From assembly GCF_017357105.1 (NCBI RefSeq), contig NZ_CP071596.1:682001-746000 (forward strand): 64,000 bases of DNA, written 5' to 3'. Below, piece after piece: positions 23,867 to 33,098 of the stretch (its first letter is position 1; each line of letters starts with the position of its first letter). Position numbers and translations under genes: made by a program. The notes under the pieces were generated by a model. That model ran no database searches. It was not told where the DNA came from and worked only from the letters and a program-made list of their open reading frames with translations. This stretch comes from Natronosalvus caseinilyticus. Its GTDB lineage: Archaea; Halobacteriota; Halobacteria; Halobacteriales; Natrialbaceae.

Positions 23867-25455
23867 GCGCCATCGGATCGATCAAGGCGAACTGGCGCGT
23901 CCTGTTGTTGGTCGTCTTCCTCACGGCGGCGCTCCTCGCGCTGTTCGTCCCACCCGGCGTCGTCGGGGACAGCGAGGAAGCCTACGCCACCAACGAATCC
24001 GACTCGAGCATACACAACCTCGAGTTCGGCCTCGGTCTCGACGGCGGGACGAAGATCAGCGCCCCGGTCACGGGGATGACCGTCGAGGAAGTCAGCGTCG
24101 ACGCCGAGGGCACCCAGCTGGATCGACGCGGCCAGGAGATTCAGGCAACCGTCTCGGAGGAACTCGACCTCGAGACCGGCGACGCCCTCGTCCGGACGGA
24201 CCACCAGAACGGCGAGGTCAGCGTCGAAGTCTTCACTGGGAACGTCTCGGAAGCCGAGTTCGCCGCGGCGCTCCAGGAAGCCGGCCTCGACGTCACCGAG
24301 GACGACGTCAGGCAGGGCGTCACCCAGGCGACTCGCGACGACATCCAGATGACGATCGAGTTGCGGATCAACGAGGCCGGCCTCTCTGGCAGCCAGGTCT
24401 CCCAGGCCGAGATGGACGGCACCTACTACATCGTCACCGAGGCGCCCGCGATGACCACCGAGGAGCTTCGAGCCCTGCTCGAGTACCGCGGAATCGTCGA
24501 GATCGTGATGCACTACCCGGACGGCGAGGGCGGTCAGCAAAACGAGACGGCGCTCGTCCAGCAGGACTTCGGGAGCATCGGGACGGCCTCCTACAACAGC
24601 GAGGATGGGTACGACTACGTCCCGGTCACGGTCAACCCCGGTCCCGCCGAGGAGTACCAGCAGGCGATGGTCGAGAACGGGTTCACCCAGAATCCTAGCA
24701 GTTGTAACTACGGGAACCCCGAGGCCAGAGGGTCGAACTACTGCCTCCTGACCGTGGTCGACGGTGAGGTCATCGACGCCCACAGCGTCGCCCCGACGCT
24801 CGCCTCGAGCATGGAACGCGGCGAGTGGGCAAACGGCGGGCAGTTCCAGATGATCACGCCCAGCCAGCAGGACGCCCAGACCCTCTCGATCAACCTCCGG
24901 GCCGGCGAACTGCGCGCCCCCCTCGACTTCGACCGGGCCCAGACCTACATGATCAGCCCCGCGCTGGCCGAGCAGTTCAAGAACTACTCGCTGCTGATCG
25001 GAATCCTGGCCGTGCTCACCGTCAGCGGCGTCGTCTACGTGCGCTACGGCGACCGTCGCGTCGCCCTCCCGATGATCGTCACCGCCCTCTCGGAGGTCGT
25101 CATCCTCCTCGGCGTCGCCGCCCTGTTGCGGATGCCCCTCGACCTCTCACACGTCGCCGGATTTATCGCCGTCGTCGGGACCGGCGTGGACGACCTGGTC
25201 ATCATCGCCGACGAGGTGTTAGACGAAGGCGACGTCAACTCGAGGCGCGTCTTCGAGTCCCGGTTCCGGAAGGCGTTCTGGGTCATCGGGGCCGCAGCGG
25301 CGACGACGATCATCGCCATGTCGCCGCTGGCCGTACTCAGCCTGGGCGACCTCCGGGGGTTCGCCATCATCACGATCCTGGGCGTGCTCGTCGGAGTCCT
25401 CATCACGCGGCCGGCCTACGGGGACATCCTGCGCCGGTTGCTGACCGACAAGTAA
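23863..25455 (+). CDS. secD: Protein translocase subunit SecD
   Basis: The protein is 530 residues, starting at ATG 23863 and overlapping the secF stop by four bases. The N-terminal helix (about 12-30) is followed by GLGLDGGTKISAPV, the SecD D1 motif. A large extracytoplasmic portion contains a haloarchaeal insertion around residues 210-300 (PDGEGGQQNETAL, SSCNYGNPEARGSNYC). A C-terminal six-helix block includes LSHVAGFIAVVGTGVDDLVIIADEVLDEG, the counterpart of the proton-relay helix. It works with SecF in late stages of Sec translocation, presumably using an ion gradient. Two Cys in the insertion could form a disulfide outside the cell. Confidence 0.95.
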   Translation: MSAIGSIKANWRVLLLVVFLTAALLALFVPPGVVGDSEEAYATNESDSSIHNLEFGLGLDGGTKISAPVTGMTVEEVSVDAEGTQLDRRGQEIQATVSEELDLETGDALVRTDHQNGEVSVEVFTGNVSEAEFAAALQEAGLDVTEDDVRQGVTQATRDDIQMTIELRINEAGLSGSQVSQAEMDGTYYIVTEAPAMTTEELRALLEYRGIVEIVMHYPDGEGGQQNETALVQQDFGSIGTASYNSEDGYDYVPVTVNPGPAEEYQQAMVENGFTQNPSSCNYGNPEARGSNYCLLTVVDGEVIDAHSVAPTLASSMERGEWANGGQFQMITPSQQDAQTLSINLRAGELRAPLDFDRAQTYMISPALAEQFKNYSLLIGILAVLTVSGVVYVRYGDRRVALPMIVTALSEVVILLGVAALLRMPLDLSHVAGFIAVVGTGVDDLVIIADEVLDEGDVNSRRVFESRFRKAFWVIGAAAATTIIAMSPLAVLSLGDLRGFAIITILGVLVGVLITRPAYGDILRRLLTDK

Positions 25456-25673
25456 ATCGCCGTTTTCGCGTTTTTCCCGCTAGTCGGCTCGAGTTTTGTA
25501 ACCAATACCGAACGCTCAGGTCGGCTCTGGCGAAGGAGACTAATTCGGGTTGAGTCCGCGCTGCATACGCGGATAGAGGAGCGCCGAGTTCGGCACAACT
25601 AACTCCTCGAGAAGACAGAACTGGCGCCCGTGTGCAGTCGTGTTTGACTGTTGGATCGCTTCCAGCTATCCGC

Positions 25674-28600
25674 TTACACCTGTACTTCCCGTCGCTCGCC
25701 AGCCGTTACTGGCAGCGTAAACGAGAACGTCGCTCCCTCGCCCGGCGCTGACTCGACCCAGATCTCCCCGCCGTGGCGCTCGACGATTCGCTCACATAGT
25801 GCGAGTCCGATGCCGGTCCCGTCGTACTCGCCGTGGGTGTGAAGGCGCTGGAACACCTCGAAGATGCAGTCCTGATTGTCAGTATCGATGCCGATGCCCT
25901 CGTCGCGGACCGACACGATCCACTCGGCTCCATCGCGTTCGGCCGAGACGTGGATCTGGGGCTTCTCGTCGCCGCTGTAGGTGATCGCGTTCTCCAGCAG
26001 GTTCTGGAATACCTGGCGGAGCTGGCTGGCATCACCGCTGACGCGAGGAAGGTCGTCGGTGGCGACCTCGGCGTCGCTCTCCGAAATCTGGACTTGAAGA
26101 TCCGCCAACACGTCGTCGAACACGGCGTCGAGGTCGATGCGTTCCAGCGGATCGCCCTGCGTCTCGACCCGCGAATAGGCGAGCAGCCCGTCGATCATCT
26201 CGCGCATGCGGTCGGCCCCGTCCACCGCAAACTCGAGGAACTCCTCGCCGTCCTCGTCGAGCGCGTTCTCGTACCGTCGTTCGAGCAGCTGAAGGTACGT
26301 CGAGACCATCCGGAGTGGTTCCTGCAGGTCGTGGGAGGCGGCGTAGGCGAACTGCTCGAGCCGTTCGTTCGACGCTTCGAGTCGCTCGATCACCTCCTCT
26401 AACCGTTGCTCGCGCTGCTTGCGTTCAGTAATATCCTGAACCGCTCCGCGGAGCGAGGCGGCCTCGTTATCGACGATCTCCGGAACACCCTGCAGCCGCA
26501 GCCACCGTATGTCGCCGCTGTTCGTACGAATCCGTGCCTCCACGTCGAAGGGGTCGCCCGAGTCGAGCGCGTTCTCGACGGCGTCCTCGACGATCACCTG
26601 GTCGTCCTCGTGATACATGTCGAGGGCATCCTCCAGCGGCGGTTCCTCGTCGGCATCCACTTCCAGAAGCTCGAAGATGTGGTCGGTCCAGAACACGCCC
26701 ATCGTTTCCGGGTCGATCTCCCAGCCGCCGACGTCCGCGATGCGTTCGGTTTTCTCGAGTAAGTCGAGCGTCCGTTCGAGTTCACGTTCGCGCTCGACCT
26801 GTTCGGTGACGTCGCGCGTCAACGCAAGCTGAGACGTCGTCCCGTCGGGGCGATGCAGCGGCGCCGCGTGCGTTTCCATGTGCCGGCGCGTGCCGTCTAG
26901 CCCGACGATGTCGAACTCCAGGACGCCTCGCTCGCCCCGACAGATCCGCTCGTTGAACTCGCGGAACGTCTCGCGGTGTTCGGGGGCGATCAGTCCGTAG
27001 ACAGATTCGCCGATTACCGCCGATTCCGAGTTGGCCCCCACCATGTCGAGCCCGGCGGAGTTCATCTGGAGCAGAGTGCCGTCGTCGGCAACGGTCTTGA
27101 TACACTCGGGCGCGGTCTCGACGAGCGCACTCAGGTGCTCTGTGCGCTCGCGAAGTTCCTGCTCGCGGTGGCGGCGCTCGAGTTCGTATTTTACCCACTG
27201 CCCCATCAGGTGCTGAAACGTCCGTTCGGCCTCCGAAAACGCGTCCGCTCTCGGTTCGGTCGAAACAAACCAGAACGTCCGGTTGCTGTCGTCCTCGAAC
27301 TCGAGGTACGTTCCGAGGTACGTCCGCACACCGAACTGGTCGTAGCACAGCTTGCCTTCGAGCCCGTCGCTCGTCGGAGCGGTAATCGCACAGGTTCCCC
27401 CTTCGTCCGCAGGCACACGGCAGTACGTTTCGGAGAGAGGATACGATTTGCCCGGAGCGAGGTGTTCGTGCTCACCGTTCGTGATCTCCACCTCGAAGTG
27501 ATCAGTGTCCGGTTCAGCGACGGCGATACCGCCGAGTTCCATATCGAAGTGTTCACAGCCGAGGTCGAGTAAGTCCTGGAGTTTCTCATCGAACGGCCGA
27601 TCGGGATCGGACGTTATCTCGTACAATTGCCGTTGGGCCCGTTCCCACTTCCTGCGCTCGCTATTGTCGCGGACCACCGCGAGCAGGACCGGACGGCCGT
27701 TGTGTTCCATTCGAGACGCAGAAATCTCTGCTGGAATCTGGCCCCGGTTCTTGGTGTGACAGGTAAGTTCATCAGTCCACCCGGTGCCGTCTTCGAACAC
27801 CCACTCGACGAATTCCCGGAACGCGTCGAGTTCGCTGGGGTGTATGTCGGAAGGAGCCAGGGCTACCAATTCGTCGTACGTATAGCCGAGCATCTCGGTT
27901 GCGGCCCGGTTCGCATCGACGATCTCGTCCGCTTCGGGGTCGACGATGAGGATGCCGTCGTGACTGCTCTCGAAAACTCGCTCCAGATATTCTTGTCGTT
28001 CCGTTAATGCCGTCTTCACCTCCGTCCGCTCTTGCAGCGTCTGCATCATACGATCGACCTTCGCCTCCGCCTTCTCGGAGCCGAAGAACTTCTCGGGTGG
28101 TGTGTAGTAGAAGTTCTGTGAGACGGTGCTGTCGGAGACGATGTGTGGGTGCGTCTTGATGACGTCGTGGATAACTGACGCCGGGAATCGCTCTCGGTTG
28201 TACTGGCACATGACGGCGTAGTCTTCGTCCTGGTAGAGGGAATTGAGCACGGCCTCGTACTCGACCAGTTCGTCGGCACTCGTGTCTCCCTCCAGTGCCC
28301 ACGTCATCTCGGCGGCCGCTCTGAGTCCCGTATAGCCGTCTTCGTCTTTCGCCTGTTCGAGCGACTCCTCCCAGAATTCCAGCATGGTGGCCCGATCGAA
28401 CTCGCCGGTTCGGTGGTAGGTGTCCGCTGGTGTGAGGACGGAGAGCGCACCCGATTCGAGGGCGGTGTTCACGTCGATGCCGTGGTCCCGCATCGCCTCC
28501 ACGACTTCTTCTCTGGAGTTGTCGTCGGCGACGTACAGACACTGTTCGCCACGTTCGAGCCCCTCGCAGATGAACGGGATCGCAGATGCAAATTGGTCTT

Positions 28601-28760
28601 CACGGCGCTCGTAGATGAGTGCAAAATGGTCGTTCGAGTGGTCGTGGGTGTCCTGGGGCTCGACCGGCCCCCGAAATTCCGAGTGCTGATGCAGTGCCCC
28701 CGGCCCACCCTCGCGGTCCGGTTCTCGCTGTCGCGTACCGCGCTTGACCTGGTTACTCAC
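25674..28760 (-). CDS. Multi-sensor histidine kinase (MEDS-PAS-GAF-PAS-PAS-HisKA-HATPase)
   Basis: This 1028-residue soluble kinase starts at GTG 28760. The order, by eye, is as follows. A MEDS domain at about 42-210 begins HFALIYERREDQFASAIPFI. PAS is at about 265-375 (VFESSHDGILIVDPEADEIVDANRAA), and a GAF-like domain at about 390-540. Two more PAS domains are at about 565-680 and 690-800. HisKA is at about 810-880 with the phospho-acceptor in FAYAASHDLQEPLRMVS. HATPase_c is at about 925-1020 (N box NLLENAITYSGD, G1 DEGIGI, G2 GTGIGLAL). There are no membrane helices, so it senses cytoplasmic signals. No response regulator is adjacent. GC is slightly lower than in neighbouring genes. Confidence 0.93.
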   Translation of the reverse strand: MSNQVKRGTRQREPDREGGPGALHQHSEFRGPVEPQDTHDHSNDHFALIYERREDQFASAIPFICEGLERGEQCLYVADDNSREEVVEAMRDHGIDVNTALESGALSVLTPADTYHRTGEFDRATMLEFWEESLEQAKDEDGYTGLRAAAEMTWALEGDTSADELVEYEAVLNSLYQDEDYAVMCQYNRERFPASVIHDVIKTHPHIVSDSTVSQNFYYTPPEKFFGSEKAEAKVDRMMQTLQERTEVKTALTERQEYLERVFESSHDGILIVDPEADEIVDANRAATEMLGYTYDELVALAPSDIHPSELDAFREFVEWVFEDGTGWTDELTCHTKNRGQIPAEISASRMEHNGRPVLLAVVRDNSERRKWERAQRQLYEITSDPDRPFDEKLQDLLDLGCEHFDMELGGIAVAEPDTDHFEVEITNGEHEHLAPGKSYPLSETYCRVPADEGGTCAITAPTSDGLEGKLCYDQFGVRTYLGTYLEFEDDSNRTFWFVSTEPRADAFSEAERTFQHLMGQWVKYELERRHREQELRERTEHLSALVETAPECIKTVADDGTLLQMNSAGLDMVGANSESAVIGESVYGLIAPEHRETFREFNERICRGERGVLEFDIVGLDGTRRHMETHAAPLHRPDGTTSQLALTRDVTEQVERERELERTLDLLEKTERIADVGGWEIDPETMGVFWTDHIFELLEVDADEEPPLEDALDMYHEDDQVIVEDAVENALDSGDPFDVEARIRTNSGDIRWLRLQGVPEIVDNEAASLRGAVQDITERKQREQRLEEVIERLEASNERLEQFAYAASHDLQEPLRMVSTYLQLLERRYENALDEDGEEFLEFAVDGADRMREMIDGLLAYSRVETQGDPLERIDLDAVFDDVLADLQVQISESDAEVATDDLPRVSGDASQLRQVFQNLLENAITYSGDEKPQIHVSAERDGAEWIVSVRDEGIGIDTDNQDCIFEVFQRLHTHGEYDGTGIGLALCERIVERHGGEIWVESAPGEGATFSFTLPVTAGERREVQV

Positions 28761-28861
28761 TAAATCAGGTTATTCACGGAGATTCTTAACTCTGGTCCCC
28801 AATTAGACCAGGTGATCTATCGTCCATCTGCTACTGGTTTTAGCAAATGCTAGGTTTCGCG

Positions 28862-28990
28862 TCACCCAGAGCGCCGACACCGGGGACACGTCTCCACGAA
28901 TCCGTTCTCGTCACCGTGGGTTCGACGGTAGTCGATCGAGACGGGGCGACCGCAGTGCTGACAGGTACTCGACTCCGGTGTGAAGTCCAT
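28862..28990 (-). CDS. Very small zinc-ribbon protein
   Basis: The protein is 42 residues from ATG 28990 (MDFTPESSTC). Two CxxC pairs, CQHC at about residue 10 and CPRC near residue 36, are separated by about 22 residues and flanked by basic residues, which is the layout of haloarchaeal one-ribbon micro-zinc-finger proteins. Related short zinc-finger proteins are widespread in Halobacteria, and some affect growth or biofilm. The specific family name could not be fixed. An earlier in-frame start at 29059 would add unrelated residues. Confidence 0.6.
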   Translation of the reverse strand: MDFTPESSTCQHCGRPVSIDYRRTHGDENGFVETCPRCRRSG

Positions 28991-29093
28991 ACTCGAGGCT
29001 CTGTGGAGCGTGAGAATAGCGGCTGTGGGTGGGTATGCAAGGTGGTTCGCGAACGCCACGAGCCCGCGGGGTGTCGCGAGTATCGCAAACGCG

Positions 29094-29576
29094 TTACGAA
29101 AGCTCGCGAACCATCACGATGGCGTCCTCCCCGTCTTCGTAGTACCGCGGCACCCGCCGTAGCGGGTCGAACCCGAACCGGTCGTAGAGGCGTTTCGCCC
29201 CGTCGTTCGATTCCCGGACCTCGAGTTTGACCGAGTGAGCACCCTGGCTCGCGAGGACGGCGAGCGACCGGCCCAGCAGCGCCGAACCGATACCCGAACC
29301 GCGCCAGTCGGGATGGACGGCGACGTCCTTGACGTGGCCGATGTCGCGTCCGTAGTTCGGCGTCACGTCCGAGACGACGTAGCCGGCGACCCGCCCGTCG
29401 CCGGTTTCGGCGACCAGAAACCCGGGCTCGCCCAGAAACTGGGTGAACGCATCGTAGGGCCACGGCTGGGGGAACGACGTGTTCTCGATCCGCACGACCG
29501 CGAGGAGGTCGGCCCGCTCGGCCTGGCGGATCGTCACGCCGTCTCGAGTCCGCGTCGACTCGGTCGGGGTCGTCAC
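29094..29576 (-). CDS. rimI: Ribosomal-protein-alanine N-acetyltransferase
   Basis: This 160-residue GNAT protein starts at GTG 29576. IRQAERADLLAVVRIENTSFPQPWPYDAFTQFL is the RimI/Naa10-like N-terminus. HVKDVAVHPDWRGSGIGSALLGRSLAVL carries the acetyl-CoA loop RGSGIG. The C-terminus has LEVRESNDGAKRLYDRFGFDPLRRVPRYYEDGEDAIVM, including the family YY-E-DGEDA motif. In archaea this enzyme acetylates protein N-termini. The frame continues to 29699, but that stretch is Thr/Arg-rich shadow. The next upstream gene is on the same strand but about 40 bp away. Confidence 0.9.
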   Translation of the reverse strand: MTTPTESTRTRDGVTIRQAERADLLAVVRIENTSFPQPWPYDAFTQFLGEPGFLVAETGDGRVAGYVVSDVTPNYGRDIGHVKDVAVHPDWRGSGIGSALLGRSLAVLASQGAHSVKLEVRESNDGAKRLYDRFGFDPLRRVPRYYEDGEDAIVMVRELS

Positions 29577-29619
29577 AGGAGGGAGTATCGACGTGGGGGT
29601 AAAAGAAGTACGCGACCGT

Positions 29620-29823
29620 TCAGCCGGTTTCGTCAGCTTCGGATTGGCCGTCGTTCTCGTTTTCGTCCTCGCTTTCGTTCTCGTCCTCGTCGTTCGCATC
29701 TTCCGTACCGCCGTACTGCGTCTGTTCCTCCTTCGAGAGTTCGCTTCCGTCGTCGTCGGATTCGGACCCGGACCCGGATTCGCTCTCGTCTCGGGATCCA
29801 GATTCGTTCTCGTCGTCAGCCAT
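29620..29823 (-). CDS. Small, extremely acidic disordered protein
   Basis: This 67-residue protein consists almost entirely of Asp, Glu, Ser, Gly and Asn, with no hydrophobic core. It starts only five bases after the stop of the DUF892 gene on the same strand, so co-translation is likely. That spacing and the normal ATG are the main evidence that it is a real gene. It may be a solvation or partner peptide of the ferritin-like protein; the function is unknown. Confidence 0.45.
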   Translation of the reverse strand: MADDENESGSRDESESGSGSESDDDGSELSKEEQTQYGGTEDANDEDENESEDENENDGQSEADETG

Positions 29824-29828
29824 ACGTA

Positions 29829-30317
29829 TCAGGCCGGGATCGCTTCCATATCGAACTCTTCGGTGAGCGTCTTCAACTCCTCGAGGGCGTCCTGTTCCTC
29901 CCGCAGGTTCTCCTCGAGCAGGTCGGCCGCCTCGGGCATGTCCATCTGGGCCGCCAGCGGGATCAGGTTGCCATAAGCCGCGATCTCGTAGTGTTCGGTC
30001 TTCTCGGCGGCCGCCATGTTGTGATAGTCGAGGACCTCCTGGCTGGGATCGGTCTCGAGGAACTCCTCGTACTCCTCGATCAGTCCCTCGATGCCCTCAC
30101 ACTCTTCTTTCTCGGGCGGTTCGCCGAACGCGTCGAACACCTCCTCGAGGCGGTCGATGTGGGTCTGGGTCTCCTCGCGGTGTTCGGCGAAGGCGTTCGC
30201 GATTTCCTCGCGTTCGGTGTGTTCCTCGAGGTCTTCCAGCGCGTCGAGTAGCTGGTGCTCGGCGTGGTAGATGTCCTCGAGGCCGTGCTCGAACAGGTCC
30301 TGGATCGTTTCGGTCAT
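29829..30317 (-). CDS. DUF892 (YciE/YciF-like) ferritin-like protein
   Basis: This 162-residue all-helical protein starts at ATG 30317 (MTETIQDLFEHGLEDIYHAEHQLLDALEDL). The EDIYHAEHQL segment and the second-half YHNMAAAEKTEHYEIAAYGNL match the DUF892 four-helix bundle. Glu and His residues at ferritin-like metal positions can be seen (ExxH patterns in both helix pairs). Family members are stress-linked and may bind a di-iron centre. A small acidic gene follows after five bases. The frame extends to 30353, but the extra N-terminal residues are not family-like. Confidence 0.9.
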   Translation of the reverse strand: MTETIQDLFEHGLEDIYHAEHQLLDALEDLEEHTEREEIANAFAEHREETQTHIDRLEEVFDAFGEPPEKEECEGIEGLIEEYEEFLETDPSQEVLDYHNMAAAEKTEHYEIAAYGNLIPLAAQMDMPEAADLLEENLREEQDALEELKTLTEEFDMEAIPA

Positions 30318-30381
30318 GGAACCACCAGGTCGGACTCCGCCGGGGAGGGACAAACGTCGTCAGCCTGCGATGGCAGGCGGG

Positions 30382-30684
30382 TTACTCGGCGGCCTCGTCT
30401 GTCTCGCCGGCAGCCTCCTCGACGCGATCGGCATGTTTTTCCAGGTCGGCCGCCAGCGCCCGCGCCTGGTCTGGCGTCAGGCGCACCTCCTCCATGTGCG
30501 CCGGCAGGTGCGTCTCGGACATGTTGTCCAGCTCGAATTGCAGTTTGACGTGGTCGGGCTGTCTCCGGGCTGCAGTCGCGTCCACCACCGCGTCCCGCTC
30601 GTCCTCAAAGTCGTGTCCCGTCACGACCGCGTCGGCGAGGTCCAGCGTCGTGTGCGCGGTGACGCGCATGAGTCGGTCGGCCAT
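30382..30684 (-). CDS. DUF6360-like protein
   Basis: This 100-residue protein begins MADRLMRVTAHTTLDLADAVVTGHDFEDERDAVVDATA and ends in a long acidic helix with TPDQARALAADLEKHADRVEEA. This is the pattern I know as haloarchaeal DUF6360. Its ATG lies four bases after the stop of the nitrite/sulfite reductase on the same strand, which strongly suggests one operon. The role is unknown. A link to siroheme-enzyme assembly or sulfur/nitrogen assimilation is only suggested by position. There are no Cys and no membrane segments. Confidence 0.8.
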   Translation of the reverse strand: MADRLMRVTAHTTLDLADAVVTGHDFEDERDAVVDATAARRQPDHVKLQFELDNMSETHLPAHMEEVRLTPDQARALAADLEKHADRVEEAAGETDEAAE

Positions 30685-30688
30685 AGAC

Positions 30689-32464
30689 TCAGTCGTCCGA
30701 CGGAATCGGCGACCCGTCCGGCGTCGCCGGGGCCGGGCTCTCGTCGAGCGCGTCCTGGTCCGCGTAGGGGTACCAGGTCCGCTTGGTGTTGTGCATGTAC
30801 GGATCTTCGTAGTCGGTCTCCTCGGGTTCGATGAGGTCGGCCAGTTCGTCGTCGTCGCGGGCGGCGACGAACTCGCGGAAGCTCTCTTCGCCCGTCCGGG
30901 CGTCGGCGAAGTTCTCGAGCAGGTTCGCGATGGCGCCCGGCACCTCGTCGACAGGAACGCGCTCGCCGACCCAGGAGGCGAACTGCGGGTTCTCGCCGAG
31001 GCCGCCACCCAGACCGATGTCGAGCGCCTCGACCGGTTCGCCGTCCTTGCGCGTTTTCATCCCCCGCAGGGAGACGTCGGCGATCTGGGGCTGGGCGCAC
31101 GACGCGGTACACCCCGAGAGGTGGATGTGGAAGTCGTCGACGCCCTCGGGCAACTCGACATTCTCGACCAGCCAGCGCGAGAACCGGACCTGCCGATTCT
31201 TCGTCTCGACGATCGAGAGCGAGCAGAACTCGGTCCCGGTGCAGGCGATCGACCCGCGCTGGAACGGATGCGGGTCCGGGCTGTAGGTCTCGAGCAGCGG
31301 CTCTGCGAGCAGGTCGTCCAGATTCTCGTCGGGAACGTCCGTGAAGACGACGTTCTGGCGCTGGGTGAGACGAACTTCGCCGGAGCCATACTCGTCGGCG
31401 ATGTCGGCCAGTTCGAGGGCGTCGTCGGCACCGATCCGGCCGACGAGGACGTTCAGCCCGACGTAGGAATTGCCGTCTGGCTGGGCGTGGACGCCGACGT
31501 GGTCGTGCTTGCCGGTGGCCTCGCCGGCGTTGTAGGAATACGACGAGCGCAGGTCCTCGCCCGCGGTCTCGAGGTCGAAGTCGACGTACTCCTCCTGGAG
31601 GACGTCGCGAACCTTCTCCGGGCCCCACTCGTCGACGAGGAACTTCATCCGGGCGGCGTAGCGGTTCTCGCGGTTGCCGTAGTCCCGGAACAGGCCCGAG
31701 ATGCCGCCAGCGACGTCGACGGCCTGCTCGGGTGTGACGAAGACGTCGATCCCGCGGGCGAAGCGGGGCTCGTTGCGGGCGAGACCGCCGCCGACGCGGA
31801 CGTTGTACCCCGTGACCCGCTCGCCGTCGATTTCCTTCTCAGCCGGCTCGAACGCGAGGTCGTTGATATCGCCCTGGCCACAGCCCTCGTCGCAGCCGGT
31901 AACCGACACCTTCCATTTTCGGGGGAGATTTGAGTGTGCCTCGTTTCGCTTGAACGTATCGTGGAGGTCGTCGGCCAGCGCGCCGGCGTCGACGTGTTCG
32001 TGCTCGTCCTTCCCGGCGACCGGACAGCCGACGATGTTTCGCCAGGAATCCCCACACGCCTGCACCGCCGAGAGACCGACGTCCTCGAGTCGATCGAAGA
32101 TTGCGGGGACGTCCTCGAGGTTGATCCAGTGGAGCTGAACGGCCTGGCGGGTCGTCACGTCGAGCCAGCCGTTGCCGAACTCCGGATTGGCGGCGGGGCC
32201 GTTCGAGTACTCCTTCGCGAGTTCGGCCAGGACGCGAAACTGTCCCGGCTCGAGGACCCCGCTCGGCGGACCGACCCGGAGCATGAAATAGGACTCCTGG
32301 CCGGCGCGCTGGTGGTACAGCCCGTACCACTTGAAGCGCTCGAACCAGGCGTCGTGTTCGTCCTCGGGAATCGACTCCCACCCCGACGCGGCGAACTCCT
32401 CGATCGCCTCCCTGATATCGGTCCCGTACAGTTCGTCTTTCCAGTTCTCGACGTCGCTTGGCAT
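30689..32464 (-). CDS. Ferredoxin-type nitrite/sulfite reductase (siroheme, 4Fe-4S)
   Basis: The protein is 591 residues from ATG 32464; a GTG at 32470 is possible. It has the duplicated architecture of the family: N-terminal half with GDSWRNIVGCPVAG, C-terminal half with the cluster and siroheme motifs ACTGTEFCSLSIVETK (CX5C) and HLSGCTASCAQPQ (CX3C). RQNVVFTDVP and TRQAVQLHW correspond to the family's substrate and siroheme contacts. It reduces nitrite to ammonium or sulfite to sulfide using ferredoxin; sequence reading alone does not separate the two. No nitrate reductase or transporter is adjacent. It is co-directional with a DUF6360 gene four bases downstream. Confidence 0.93.
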   Translation of the reverse strand: MPSDVENWKDELYGTDIREAIEEFAASGWESIPEDEHDAWFERFKWYGLYHQRAGQESYFMLRVGPPSGVLEPGQFRVLAELAKEYSNGPAANPEFGNGWLDVTTRQAVQLHWINLEDVPAIFDRLEDVGLSAVQACGDSWRNIVGCPVAGKDEHEHVDAGALADDLHDTFKRNEAHSNLPRKWKVSVTGCDEGCGQGDINDLAFEPAEKEIDGERVTGYNVRVGGGLARNEPRFARGIDVFVTPEQAVDVAGGISGLFRDYGNRENRYAARMKFLVDEWGPEKVRDVLQEEYVDFDLETAGEDLRSSYSYNAGEATGKHDHVGVHAQPDGNSYVGLNVLVGRIGADDALELADIADEYGSGEVRLTQRQNVVFTDVPDENLDDLLAEPLLETYSPDPHPFQRGSIACTGTEFCSLSIVETKNRQVRFSRWLVENVELPEGVDDFHIHLSGCTASCAQPQIADVSLRGMKTRKDGEPVEALDIGLGGGLGENPQFASWVGERVPVDEVPGAIANLLENFADARTGEESFREFVAARDDDELADLIEPEETDYEDPYMHNTKRTWYPYADQDALDESPAPATPDGSPIPSDD

Positions 32465-32509
32465 CTGCACCGGGCTACGCGGACCACCTACAAGGCCCCG
32501 GCCGTGGCG

Positions 32510-32884
32510 TCAGTTCTCCCCGCCTCTCGCCCGTTCCGGCGGTATTTGCCGGGCCGATTCGCCCGCTCGGCGGGACGACGGCTCGAGCGTCGACTGGACG
32601 GCCGACGACTCGTACCGCTCGAACTCGCCGTCGACGACCCGGCCTACTGGGAGGCGTTCGAGGGAGTCGTGGCGACCGCACTCGAGACACCGGCCGACCG
32701 CCCCCGCGATCACGCTGGTGCCGTCGACGCCGACGTCCGTGAACCCCTCGAGCAGGACGTACGCCGGTTCGCACCGACAGAATCGGCCGCGAGCGAGGGT
32801 CCAGACGTCGCTCGCGCCCACCGTCCGGGAATCGTTGACGCTGATCCACGCCCCGTCGTCGAGGGTACGCAACGAAATTGCCAT
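32510..32884 (-). CDS. Small Cys-containing conserved protein
   Basis: The protein is 124 residues from ATG 32884 (MAISLRTLDDGAWISVND). A likely beta-rich core contains four Cys in the pattern RFCRCEP ... AVGRCLECGRHD, suggesting a zinc site made of CxC and CxxC. The C-terminal 35 residues are Arg/Glu-rich and less ordered. It lies upstream of the nitrite/sulfite reductase on the same strand (45 bp gap), so it could be part of the same transcript. No recognised family; a metal-binding accessory role is only a guess. Confidence 0.55.
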   Translation of the reverse strand: MAISLRTLDDGAWISVNDSRTVGASDVWTLARGRFCRCEPAYVLLEGFTDVGVDGTSVIAGAVGRCLECGRHDSLERLPVGRVVDGEFERYESSAVQSTLEPSSRRAGESARQIPPERARGGEN

Positions 32885-33098
32885 ACCCTCGCTTCGGGTG
32901 GACGCCACCTTCGTCCATCGGCCCGTGCAATGCTTCGCCGTTGTCGTGACGGCTGTTTGGGCGGAGATCGCCAGCAGGCGTCGTCGTCTTTCGTTTCGTC
33001 CCGTCAGAGATACCAGCAATCGTTACCCGAGAACGGGAGCCGGGGTATCGCTTGCACCCGAAGCCGTGCTTAAGCGATGGCCGACCATACGGGGGAGT

